From the NCBI GenBank assembly GCA_023415395.1, contig JAEZKN010000440.1:1-6302 (forward strand): 6,302 nucleotides of DNA, in the 5' to 3' direction. The position numbers and the translations under genes are program-made. The stretch is from Actinomycetes bacterium. GTDB taxonomy: Bacteria; Actinomycetota; Actinomycetes; Propionibacteriales; Nocardioidaceae. Below are positions 1 through 4,838 of this stretch, piece by piece (within the stretch, counting starts at the first letter, position 1; every line of letters starts with the position of its first letter). The notes beneath the pieces are model-generated. The model had not been told where the DNA came from, did no database searches, and saw only the letters and a program-made list of their open reading frames with translations.

Positions 1-98
1 GCCGCGGAGGCCGAAGAGGCGAGGAACGGGAGACCCGTCACCGCCAGCGCGGCGACGGCGCCAGCCGCCAGTCCCCGCTTGATGCCGCTGCTGTTCAT
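1..98 (-). CDS. Exported protein, signal-peptide end only (partial)
   Basis: Reading leftward from an ATG at 98-96, the frame is open to the window edge and gives 32 residues. They form a textbook Sec signal peptide: a short polar/basic start (MNSSGIKRG), a hydrophobic Ala/Leu/Val core at about residues 9-26, and a small-residue end (ASSASA) suited to signal peptidase I cleavage near residue 32. There is no lipobox cysteine, so a secreted or cell-wall-associated protein is more likely than a lipoprotein. A GGAAGG Shine-Dalgarno (114-109) lies 10 bases before the ATG and supports this start. The mature protein is outside the window, so its function cannot be named. It is transcribed divergently from the regulator that starts at 326, which makes it a possible but unproven target of that regulator. 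Confidence 0.8.
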   Translation of the reverse strand, partial: MNSSGIKRGLAAGAVAALAVTGLPFLASSASA

Positions 99-108
99 GC
101 TGAAATTT

Positions 109-114
109 CCTTCC
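109..114 (-). promoter_or_regulatory. Shine-Dalgarno of the exported-protein gene
   Basis: On the minus strand GGAAGG sits 10 bases before the ATG at 98-96. It fixes the start of a gene of which only the signal peptide is visible. Several other genes in this window lack a Shine-Dalgarno and look leaderless, so this gene should have a true 5' untranslated region. Confidence 0.6.
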
Positions 115-244
115 GGAGTGAATGGACCGGGAGGTTCCCCCGATCCCGAACATGAGGCCCGAGCCTCGTGTAGGCAGCACAGGAGACGGATCTCCGAGTG
201 CCGATGTGGAATCTAGGGCGGACGCGCGAGTCGCAGCGTTGTTG

Positions 245-269
245 TTGCAGCGTCGACTGAAACCTGCAA
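245..269. promoter_or_regulatory. Inverted repeat TTGCAG-N13-CTGCAA, possible operator
   Basis: Two perfect 6-bp arms (245-250 and 264-269) are separated by 13 bp, giving a 19-bp centre-to-centre distance, close to two helical turns. It lies 57-81 bases before the regulator ATG, over the best plus-strand promoter candidate. A dimeric helix-turn-helix protein could bind such a site, and the adjacent XRE-like regulator is the natural candidate. A 6-bp dyad can occur by chance, so confidence is low. Confidence 0.25.
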
Positions 270-325
270 TAAATGGACGCGGGTGCGGGACTCATGGTGA
301 GAGCGCACCTGTCGATCGGGGGATC

Positions 326-1945
326 ATGTCAGTTGAGCGCACGTCTGCGCCCACGCAGGCGCGACGTCGCGGGCGACCGCAGCGCCTGCCCGACGATCCT
401 CACCCGCTCGCCAGCAGGACGGTCGGCTGCGACCAGCGCATCGCCTGGCTCCTGACGGTCGCCCGCGTGCTGGGACCGGACCCGGACCTCGCTCGTCGCG
501 AGGGGTTCATCGCGGCGCTCAAGGACCTGGGCGTGCCAGCCGACGGTCCGCGCATCTCCCGGTGGGAGTCGGGGATGCACACGGTGCCCAACCAGGTCAT
601 CGCCACCTACGAGCGGACGCTGGGCCTGCCGGAGGCCATGCTCAGCGCCGTCGCCGACGGACTCCTGCGGTCCTTCGGCGGCCCCCAGCCCACGCGTCGC
701 CCAGTGGCCCGCGACGAGCCGCTGCTCAACCACGAGGTCGAGAGCCTGCTCGAGCGCACCGAGCAGGGCGCGGCGACAGGCGCGCACTGGATGCGCCTGG
801 GCGAGGAGCTCAGCCGCTACGAACGCGTCTTCCTCCGGGAGCGCGAATGGGCCGGGCTCGCGCACTCGCTGGTCACCGAGCTCGGGGCGGCGGTCGGGAT
901 GTCGTACGTCCGGCGCTTCGAGGCGGCGGCCCGCTTCCTGCGCCACCCCAACGCGCGCCGGCACATGGTGATGGCCGTCGGGCGCTTCGTCACCGACACG
1001 GACACCCAGGTGGTCGCTCCGGTGCTCAACCTGCTGATCGACGTCCCGGACCCGGCCGCCGCCGACCTGACGCTGCGACTCCTGACGGCCGACAGCGACA
1101 ACAAGTACCTACGACGCGCCGCGTCGTCGGTCGCGGCGGCCAAGCTGGCCCGCGGACACTTCGACGAGGCCGCGCTGCCCCCGCTCGAGTCGCACGTGGT
1201 GGGCGCACTGCGGCGCGGCGAGTCGCTCGACGGGCGCCTCGACGCCTTCGACCTCGCCGTCCGGCTACCGGACGAGTCGTGGGAGCGGATCCAGGGCGCA
1301 CTCCGAACCCGCCGTGCCCACCAGCACGTCGTGCAGGCCCGGGGTGGAGACGAGATCATCCCGACAGCCCGTGCAGCCTCGGTCGTCGCCGAGCTTGCGC
1401 CGGCCGTGCAGGCAGCGACGCCGAGCCACCACCCGCAGGAGCCCGACCTGATGCTGCGACGGCTGCTGCGCGAGGCGCTCTTCCACTCCCACAAGCCGCG
1501 GCGCCACCACGCCGCGCTCCTCATCAGCGCCTCGCCGTACCGCACCGCTGCGGCCCAGCACCTGCTCGAGCTCGCCGGCGACGACAACGAGCTGCTCGCT
1601 GCCCGGGCCTGGACGGTGCTGATGCGGATCGGCGACGGCGGCCACCGGGAGAGGGTCGTCGAGCACGCCTGCTCGGAGAAGCGGACGTCGGTGCGGGCGA
1701 GGGCCCTGGTCAACGCCGGCCTCGGCGGCACGCTCGACGCCGATGCCCGCACGTCGATCGTCCGGCAGTACGACGAGTCGAGGCCGCTCGAACGGCACGC
1801 CTCGCTCTTCGCCCTCGGGATGGCGGGCGCACCGGAGCTCGCCGAGCTCGGTCAGCGCGACGACCCCGACACCCAACGCGGCGCCCGGTGGTGGCTGGGC
1901 CGGGGTCCCGCGATCATCGACGACGACGTCGCGAGCCGGAGCTAG
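326..1945 (+). CDS. XRE-like HTH regulator with long helical-repeat C-terminus
   Basis: This 539-residue protein is probably a DNA-binding regulator. Residues 13-20 (RRRGRPQR) are a basic stretch with the RGRP core of an AT-hook. Residues about 34-100 contain an XRE-like helix-turn-helix, with ISRWESG at 77-83 matching the recognition-helix signature of lambda-repressor-like domains and a following P-x-x-V-I-A-x-Y-E-R-x-L-G-L segment typical of that fold. The remaining 430 or so residues are Ala/Leu/Arg-rich amphipathic helices suggestive of HEAT/ARM-like repeats (for example around 'LLAARAWTVLMRIGDGG' and 'RHASLFALGMAGAPE'), which may bind a ligand or partner. I see no kinase, NTPase or membrane motif. 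I chose the ATG at 326. The frame stays open to an ATG at 122, but those 68 extra residues look non-coding and would overlap the divergent promoter region. A G-rich tract (318-322) precedes 326 closely and is a poor Shine-Dalgarno. The gene is divergent from an exported-protein gene and converges with the thioesterase gene. DNA-binding assignment is fairly firm; target and ligand are unknown. Confidence 0.8.
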   Translation: MSVERTSAPTQARRRGRPQRLPDDPHPLASRTVGCDQRIAWLLTVARVLGPDPDLARREGFIAALKDLGVPADGPRISRWESGMHTVPNQVIATYERTLGLPEAMLSAVADGLLRSFGGPQPTRRPVARDEPLLNHEVESLLERTEQGAATGAHWMRLGEELSRYERVFLREREWAGLAHSLVTELGAAVGMSYVRRFEAAARFLRHPNARRHMVMAVGRFVTDTDTQVVAPVLNLLIDVPDPAAADLTLRLLTADSDNKYLRRAASSVAAAKLARGHFDEAALPPLESHVVGALRRGESLDGRLDAFDLAVRLPDESWERIQGALRTRRAHQHVVQARGGDEIIPTARAASVVAELAPAVQAATPSHHPQEPDLMLRRLLREALFHSHKPRRHHAALLISASPYRTAAAQHLLELAGDDNELLAARAWTVLMRIGDGGHRERVVEHACSEKRTSVRARALVNAGLGGTLDADARTSIVRQYDESRPLERHASLFALGMAGAPELAELGQRDDPDTQRGARWWLGRGPAIIDDDVASRS

Positions 1946-2745
1946 CGCGGCTGCATGGCGAGCTGGCGGCTCTGGGCGACCAGGCGCCCCGCGGAGTCCC
2001 AGACCTCGCAGTCCTCCTCGAACAGCCCGCCCGCCATGTTGCGGGTCTCGTGACGGACCTTGAGCCACCCCGGCGCGGGCTTGGCGCGCACGTGCGCGGT
2101 GAGCTCCAATGTCGGCGCCCAGCCCGGCATGCCGAGGTCGAAGGTCACCGGGGGCAGCGCGTCGACCACCATCAGCAGCGAGATCGGGTCGGGCTCGCGG
2201 TCGCCGACCAGCCGGAACCACGCGCTGAGCACGCCCCTCCCGCTCGGCTGGCCGACGGCCCAGCCGATGTGGTCGGGGTGGAAGCGCATCTCGAAGCGGT
2301 CCATCAACGGAGCCATCGCCCGGAGCTCCGCCGGCGCCATGGTGTTCGGCACGCAGTCCTCGAGCGGCGGCAGGTCAGGCTCCTGCGCCGTGGTGCGGAC
2401 CTCGTCGCCGAGGCGGTCGAGGTCGCCGTACGTCGCGAGCGCGGTGATCCGCGTGTCACTCCCCTGGCGGACGTCGACCGCGGCGGTCGCGACCCGGCCG
2501 CCGTCCCGCCGCACGTCGACGGCCAGGGTCGCCGGACCGGGGACCGCGGCCGAGAGGTAGTAGGCCGAGATCGCCAGCGGGTCCGGCTTCTGCGGCAGCG
2601 TCTCGCGCAGCGCATTGCCCGCGACCGCGAGGAGGTAGCCGCCGTTCACCCCGCCACCGACGAGCCAGCCGGCCGACAGATCGGCCTCCCACATGTGATC
2701 GCTCTGCCTACGGATCGCGATGTGCTGGTCGAACTCACTGCTCAC
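1942..2745 (-). CDS. TesB-like acyl-CoA thioesterase family protein
   Basis: This 267-residue protein resembles the thioesterase-like (4HBT_3/TesB) family of double-hotdog enzymes, which hydrolyse acyl-CoA to free fatty acid and CoA in the cytoplasm. The first hotdog (about residues 18-110) has the characteristic W-x(n)-NGGY segment (NGGY at 34-37) on the central helix, then PDPLAISAYYL and a GxA-x-V-x-V-x-R-G-R strand run. The second hotdog (about 150-267) ends in the family-typical D-x-x-G-R-L-V-A-Q-S-R-Q-L-A. The length fits the family. The start is a GTG at 2745-2743. There is no Shine-Dalgarno, but a TAGGGT -10 element ends six bases upstream, so the mRNA is probably leaderless. The gene diverges from the DUF202 gene with 23 bases between them and shares its stop CTAG with the regulator on the other strand. 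Chain-length preference cannot be read from the sequence. Confidence 0.85.
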   Translation of the reverse strand: MSSEFDQHIAIRRQSDHMWEADLSAGWLVGGGVNGGYLLAVAGNALRETLPQKPDPLAISAYYLSAAVPGPATLAVDVRRDGGRVATAAVDVRQGSDTRITALATYGDLDRLGDEVRTTAQEPDLPPLEDCVPNTMAPAELRAMAPLMDRFEMRFHPDHIGWAVGQPSGRGVLSAWFRLVGDREPDPISLLMVVDALPPVTFDLGMPGWAPTLELTAHVRAKPAPGWLKVRHETRNMAGGLFEEDCEVWDSAGRLVAQSRQLAMQPR

Positions 2746-2751
2746 CCGGCC

Positions 2752-2757
2752 ACCCTA
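2752..2757 (-). promoter_or_regulatory. -10 element TAGGGT, leaderless thioesterase promoter
   Basis: On the minus strand TAGGGT (2757-2752) fits the TANNNT actinobacterial -10 pattern and ends six bases before the GTG start at 2745. Transcription would begin at or next to the start codon, giving a leaderless mRNA. No convincing -35 is visible, which is common for high-GC actinobacterial promoters. It shares two bases with the plus-strand -10 of the DUF202 gene. Confidence 0.6.
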
Positions 2758-2761
2758 GAGT
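2756..2761 (+). promoter_or_regulatory. -10 element TAGAGT, leaderless DUF202 promoter
   Basis: TAGAGT fits TANNNT and ends seven bases before the ATG at 2769, placing the transcription start at about that codon. It decides the start of the DUF202 gene: the in-frame GTG at 2760 lies inside this element and would not be transcribed. Confidence 0.6.
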
Positions 2762-2768
2762 GGGCGTC

Positions 2769-3122
2769 ATGACCGACCGGCACCCGCGGTGGCTCTACGA
2801 AGCGGGCCAGGAGCCGGACCCGCGCTACACCCTGGCCAACGAGCGCACCTTCCTGGCCTGGGTGCGGACCGCACTCGCCATGCTGGCCGGCGGCGTGGCG
2901 CTGTCTGCCCTCGGGCTCCCCGAGAACGACACCGCACGCGGCGTGCTCGCGGTGCTGCTCGTGCTCCTCGGCGGCCTGCTCACCGTGCTCGCCCTGGTGC
3001 GCTGGACCCGCGTGGAGAAGGCGATGCGGGTCGGCCAGCCGTTGCCGGCGTTCAGCCTCGGCTACCTGCTGACGGGGGCAGTGGTCGTCGGGGCGGTGCT
3101 GCTGGCGGCCACGCTCTGGTAG
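2769..3122 (+). CDS. DUF202 (YidH-type) small membrane protein
   Basis: This 117-residue integral membrane protein belongs to the DUF202/YidH family. The hallmark LANERTFLAWVRTALAM occupies residues 22-38 and runs into the first membrane helix (about 28-50). Further helices lie at about 57-77 and 94-116, separated by a basic loop (RWTRVEKAMRVG, 78-89) that is probably cytoplasmic. Three helices and about 115 residues are normal for the family, whose molecular function is not established. I chose the ATG at 2769 because a TAGAGT -10 sits seven bases before it, which implies a leaderless transcript and excludes the GTG at 2760. The gene is followed after 18 bases by the 71-residue unknown gene, which appears to have its own promoter. 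Confidence 0.88.
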   Translation: MTDRHPRWLYEAGQEPDPRYTLANERTFLAWVRTALAMLAGGVALSALGLPENDTARGVLAVLLVLLGGLLTVLALVRWTRVEKAMRVGQPLPAFSLGYLLTGAVVVGAVLLAATLW

Positions 3123-3127
3123 GTCGA

Positions 3128-3133
3128 TACGGT
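3128..3133 (+). promoter_or_regulatory. -10 element TACGGT, leaderless promoter
   Basis: TACGGT fits TANNNT and ends seven bases before the ATG at 3141, the same geometry as at 2756-2761. It lies in the 18-base gap after the DUF202 stop codon and suggests that the small gene is transcribed separately as a leaderless mRNA. No -35 is evident. It argues against the alternative GTG start at 3132, which overlaps the element. Confidence 0.5.
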
Positions 3134-3140
3134 GTGCGGC

Positions 3141-3356
3141 ATGGCGAAGTACCTGCTGCTCGGGAACACCGACGACTCGTGGAAGCTCCCTGCGGAGACC
3201 GACACCGCCGACCTGCTGGAGCGGCTGCGTGACGGCTTCGACGGCGCGGAGGTCGTCGAGGTGGAGGTCGAGATGCAGGAGTCCGGCGGGCGCCTGACGA
3301 TCTACGTCAACCCCGAGGCCATCGGCTGGTGGAGCGTCTACGAGGGCACCGAGTAG
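3141..3356 (+). CDS. Small acidic protein of unknown function
   Basis: This is a 71-residue, strongly acidic, cytosolic-looking protein with no signal peptide or membrane segment. I do not recognise the family. It begins MAKYLLLGN and has an acidic helix-like middle (TADLLERLRDGFDGAE). A strand-like run EVVEVEVEMQESGGRLTIYV follows, and the end is aromatic (IGWWSVYEG). The pattern beta, alpha, beta, beta suggests a compact alpha/beta fold. The ATG at 3141 is preferred to the in-frame GTG at 3132 because of the TACGGT -10 just upstream. Codon use matches the neighbours, so it is very likely a real gene. Its stop codon is directly followed, with no base between, by the reverse-strand stop codon of the lipoprotein gene. 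Confidence 0.75.
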   Translation: MAKYLLLGNTDDSWKLPAETDTADLLERLRDGFDGAEVVEVEVEMQESGGRLTIYVNPEAIGWWSVYEGTE

Positions 3357-3815
3357 TCACCGCTCGTAGCAGACGAAGCTCGCGATCAGGCGCGGCCCGG
3401 CACCGTCGGTGTTCGAGGTCTCGACGCTGATCTCCGCGCCGGTGCCGTCCTCCTGCGCATCGACGCCGTCACCGCTCGCGGTGTACGTCGTGCCGCCCAC
3501 GGTGAGCTCCACCGAGGCCTCGTCGCCCTCACCCGCCGACGTCACGACCAGCTTGCCCTGCTTGCTGCGAGACTCGTAGACGGCCTGGCCCGACTCGGAC
3601 GTCTGCGTCGGCTCCGCCTTGCCTGACCACGTCGCCTCCGCTGTGCCGCTCACCTTCACCGCGGAGCCGCAGCGGAGCTCCGGCGCCTCGGAGTCGGCGG
3701 CTGCAGGAGCGTCGCCCGTCGACTCCTTCTCGTCGCCACCGTCGTCGCTGCACGCCGTCAGGGCGAGCGCTGCGGAGAGTGCGGTCACGGCCAGGGTCAG
3801 TCGTGTCGAACGCAT
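3357..3815 (-). CDS. Small secreted lipoprotein, function unknown
   Basis: This 152-residue protein has a basic N-terminus (MRSTR), a hydrophobic core and a lipobox LTAC with the lipidated cysteine at residue 22. It should therefore be processed by Lgt and signal peptidase II and anchored to the outer face of the membrane. After the cysteine comes a charged, Ser/Asp/Glu/Ala-rich linker (about 23-45), then a Thr/Ser/Gly-rich, beta-strand-like domain (about 46-152). The domain holds two cysteines, C49 (LRCGS) and C149 (FVCYE), near its two ends, well placed for a disulfide. I do not recognise the domain. The start ATG (3815-3813) has no clear Shine-Dalgarno. The gene lies 23 bases downstream of the tetR-type gene on the same strand and could be cotranscribed with it. 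Lipoprotein assignment is firm; role unknown. Confidence 0.85.
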   Translation of the reverse strand: MRSTRLTLAVTALSAALALTACSDDGGDEKESTGDAPAAADSEAPELRCGSAVKVSGTAEATWSGKAEPTQTSESGQAVYESRSKQGKLVVTSAGEGDEASVELTVGGTTYTASGDGVDAQEDGTGAEISVETSNTDGAGPRLIASFVCYER

Positions 3816-3838
3816 GCCGAGCAGTCAAACATGCGGCC

Positions 3839-4387
3839 TCAGCCGGCCAGCGCCTGGGCCGCCCGCGCCAGGTCGTCGACCCCGCGGGCGAGCTCGTCGG
3901 CACTGTCGGTGGCCAGGTCGAGGTGGAAGCCGTAGAGGGCCGAGTCCACCAGCGTGACGACCCGGGCCACCCGGCGCGGTGGGGTGCCGCTGCGGACGAA
4001 GTAGTCGCGCAGCGCGACGGTCCACCGCTCGTTGCTCGACCGGGCCTCGCTGAGGTAGGGCTCGCTCCCGAACAGGCCCGAGGCAGCCGCCTGGACGTAG
4101 ACGTCGAGGCACTTGTCGAGGGGTTGCTCGCCGTACGCCGCCCAGAGCCGGTTGACCGCGGAGCGGACCGAGGGCGCGGCCGGCATCGCGTCGACGTACG
4201 CCGTCGAGCGGTCGCCGGTGCCGCCGACGACCCCCGAGACGACCCCGTCCCGGCTGCCGAAGTGGTAGATCAGCATCCGGTCGCTCGTCCCGATCGCGGC
4301 CGCCAGCGGCCGCAGGGTCAGGCCGATCAGGCCGTGCTCGAGGACGTGGTCGGTCACCTGGTCCAGCAGCTCCTCGCGACGCGCCAT
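3839..4387 (-). CDS. TetR-family transcriptional repressor
   Basis: This 182-residue protein has the TetR N-terminal DNA-binding domain at residues 1-47, with the helix-turn-helix at about 23-44. It reads LTLRPLAAAIGTSDRMLIYHFGSRD, the classic TetR signature ending in Y-H-F-G-S-R. The C-terminal helices (about 60-182) form the variable ligand-binding and dimerisation domain. I chose the ATG at 4387-4385. The frame stays open upstream to 4516, but that would cross the operators and the exporter gene, and the extra Ser/Thr/Arg-rich residues are not TetR-like. A TACGCT -10 ends six bases before this ATG, implying a leaderless mRNA. The gene diverges from an SMR exporter with two identical palindromes between them, so it should repress both the exporter and itself. 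The inducer is probably an exporter substrate, by analogy with QacR-type systems. Confidence 0.92.
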   Translation of the reverse strand: MARREELLDQVTDHVLEHGLIGLTLRPLAAAIGTSDRMLIYHFGSRDGVVSGVVGGTGDRSTAYVDAMPAAPSVRSAVNRLWAAYGEQPLDKCLDVYVQAAASGLFGSEPYLSEARSSNERWTVALRDYFVRSGTPPRRVARVVTLVDSALYGFHLDLATDSADELARGVDDLARAAQALAG

Positions 4388-4393
4388 GGCTGA

Positions 4394-4399
4394 AGCGTA
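4394..4399 (-). promoter_or_regulatory. -10 element TACGCT of the tetR-type gene
   Basis: On the minus strand TACGCT (4399-4394) ends six bases before the ATG at 4387, so the transcript is probably leaderless. Its first three bases are the outer arm of operator copy 1, so repressor binding there would block this promoter and produce autoregulation. Confidence 0.55.
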
Positions 4400-4428
4400 G
4401 CGACTGCTACATTTGTAGCGACTGCTAC
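4397..4428. promoter_or_regulatory. Two tandem TetR operators
   Basis: The palindrome GTAGC-GACT-GCTAC occurs twice without a mismatch, at 4397-4410 and 4415-4428. The copies are separated by ATTT, giving an 18-bp period. Each copy has perfect 5-bp arms around a 4-bp asymmetric core, and both copies are oriented the same way. They fill the region between the divergent repressor and exporter genes. Copy 1 overlaps the start of both predicted -10 elements, and copy 2 covers the predicted exporter transcription start. Two adjacent sites suggest binding of two dimers, as reported for QacR and some other TetR proteins. The repeat is seen directly; binding is inferred. Confidence 0.88.
4408..4413 (+). 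promoter_or_regulatory. -10 element TACATT of the SMR exporter gene
   Basis: TACATT fits TANNNT. It would start transcription near 4420, inside operator copy 2, leaving a leader of about 26 bases that contains the Shine-Dalgarno at 4433-4438. No clear -35 is visible. A second candidate, TACATC at 4426-4431, is less likely because transcription would then start at or past the Shine-Dalgarno. Confidence 0.45.
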
Positions 4429-4432
4429 ATCG

Positions 4433-4438
4433 AAAGGA
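4433..4438 (+). promoter_or_regulatory. Shine-Dalgarno AAAGGA of the SMR gene
   Basis: AAAGGA lies seven bases before the GTG at 4446. It decides for this GTG over the in-frame ATG at 4458, which would be 19 bases away. Confidence 0.7.
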
Positions 4439-4445
4439 CGTCCTC

Positions 4446-4772
4446 GTGGTCGTCGCCATGCTGCTCCTGCTCGCTGCCATCGCGATCGAGGTGATCGCGA
4501 CCTCGCTGCTGCCCAAGGCGGACGGCTTCCGCGACCCCGGCTGGACGCTCGCCGTGATGGCGGGCTACACGCTCAGCATCTGGCTGCTCACCGTCGTCGT
4601 ACGCACGATCCCGGTGTCGGTGTCCTACGCGATCTGGTCCGGCCTCGGCACCGCAGCCGTCGCGGTGGTCGGCTACCTCTGGCTCGGGGAGTCGATGGGA
4701 GCGCTCAAGGCGGTGTCGCTCGCGCTGATCGTGGTGGGCGTGGTCGGCCTCAACCTGGGCGGCGCGCACTGA
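4446..4772 (+). CDS. SMR-family small multidrug/cation exporter
   Basis: This 108-residue protein is a small multidrug resistance transporter: a four-helix inner-membrane protein that works as an antiparallel dimer and exchanges cationic compounds for protons. Helices lie at about residues 2-22, 33-53, 57-78 and 84-104. The essential membrane glutamate is present at E15 (IAIEVIATS, equivalent to E14 of EmrE), as is the YAIWSGLGT motif at 61-69 (Y61 and W64 match Y60 and W63 of EmrE). The sequence looks more like the Qac/EmrE drug-exporting branch than the guanidinium-exporting Gdx/SugE branch, but the two are hard to separate by eye. Translation starts at GTG 4446, supported by AAAGGA upstream. 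It is divergent from a TetR gene with double operators, so expression is probably induced by a substrate. Length and motifs are intact. Confidence 0.92.
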   Translation: MVVAMLLLLAAIAIEVIATSLLPKADGFRDPGWTLAVMAGYTLSIWLLTVVVRTIPVSVSYAIWSGLGTAAVAVVGYLWLGESMGALKAVSLALIVVGVVGLNLGGAH

Positions 4773-4826
4773 CCCCCGGACAGGGAAATTGGGCGCTTAA
4801 TCACGCCGGAAGCCCCCGACTGGTCG

Positions 4827-4832
4827 TACCCT
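4827..4832 (+). promoter_or_regulatory. -10 element TACCCT, leaderless promoter
   Basis: TACCCT fits TANNNT and ends six bases before the ATG at 4839, predicting transcription from the A of the start codon. It lies in the 66-base gap after the SMR gene, so the 79-residue gene probably has its own promoter rather than depending on the exporter promoter. No clear -35 is visible. Confidence 0.55.
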
Positions 4833-4838
4833 CACGCC

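Larger units (their letters stand above)
99..325. promoter_or_regulatory. Divergent intergenic region with several dyads
   Basis: This is the longest gene-free stretch and must hold the promoters of the exported protein (minus) and the regulator (plus). Visible elements are a hairpin GAGGC-CCGA-GCCTC at 154-167, a hairpin GGAGA-CGGA-TCTCC at 182-195, and a 6-bp dyad TTGCAG-N13-CTGCAA at 245-269. GCAGCGT is repeated at 233-239 and 247-253. A weak plus-strand promoter candidate is TTGTTG (242-247), a 17-bp spacer and TGCAAT (265-270). It would start transcription near 277 and overlaps the 245-269 dyad, as expected for an autoregulatory operator. A weak minus-strand -10 candidate is TAGATT at 215-210; it would place both hairpins in the 5' leader of the exported-protein gene. 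The dyads are seen directly; the promoter assignments are guesses. Confidence 0.4.

Noticed and set aside
122..325. N-terminal extension of the regulator from ATG 122
   Set aside because: The 68 extra residues have no recognisable pattern and cross the divergent promoter region and its dyads. The protein from 326 begins with a plausible basic tail and HTH.
817..2221. Long minus-strand open frames opposite the regulator
   Set aside because: They give repetitive Ser/Arg/Ala-rich or Gly/Arg-rich translations with no domain and are explained as antisense shadows of the regulator and thioesterase.
2760..2768. GTG 2760 as the start of the DUF202 gene
   Set aside because: It lies inside the TAGAGT -10 element, upstream of the predicted transcription start, and adds only three residues.
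562..2772. A 736-codon plus-strand open frame
   Set aside because: It overlaps the regulator in another frame and then runs antisense to the thioesterase. Its translation is a low-complexity Arg/Ala/Pro/Gly string typical of a shadow frame in GC-rich DNA, while both overlapped genes have recognisable domains.
4388..4516. N-terminal extension of the TetR protein
   Set aside because: It would run through both operators and into the exporter gene. The Ser/Thr/Arg-rich extension is not TetR-like, and ATG 4387 has a well-placed -10 element.
4792..4807. GGCG-N8-CGCC dyad after the SMR gene as a terminator
   Set aside because: The stem is only four base pairs with an eight-base loop and no U-tract, too weak to call.
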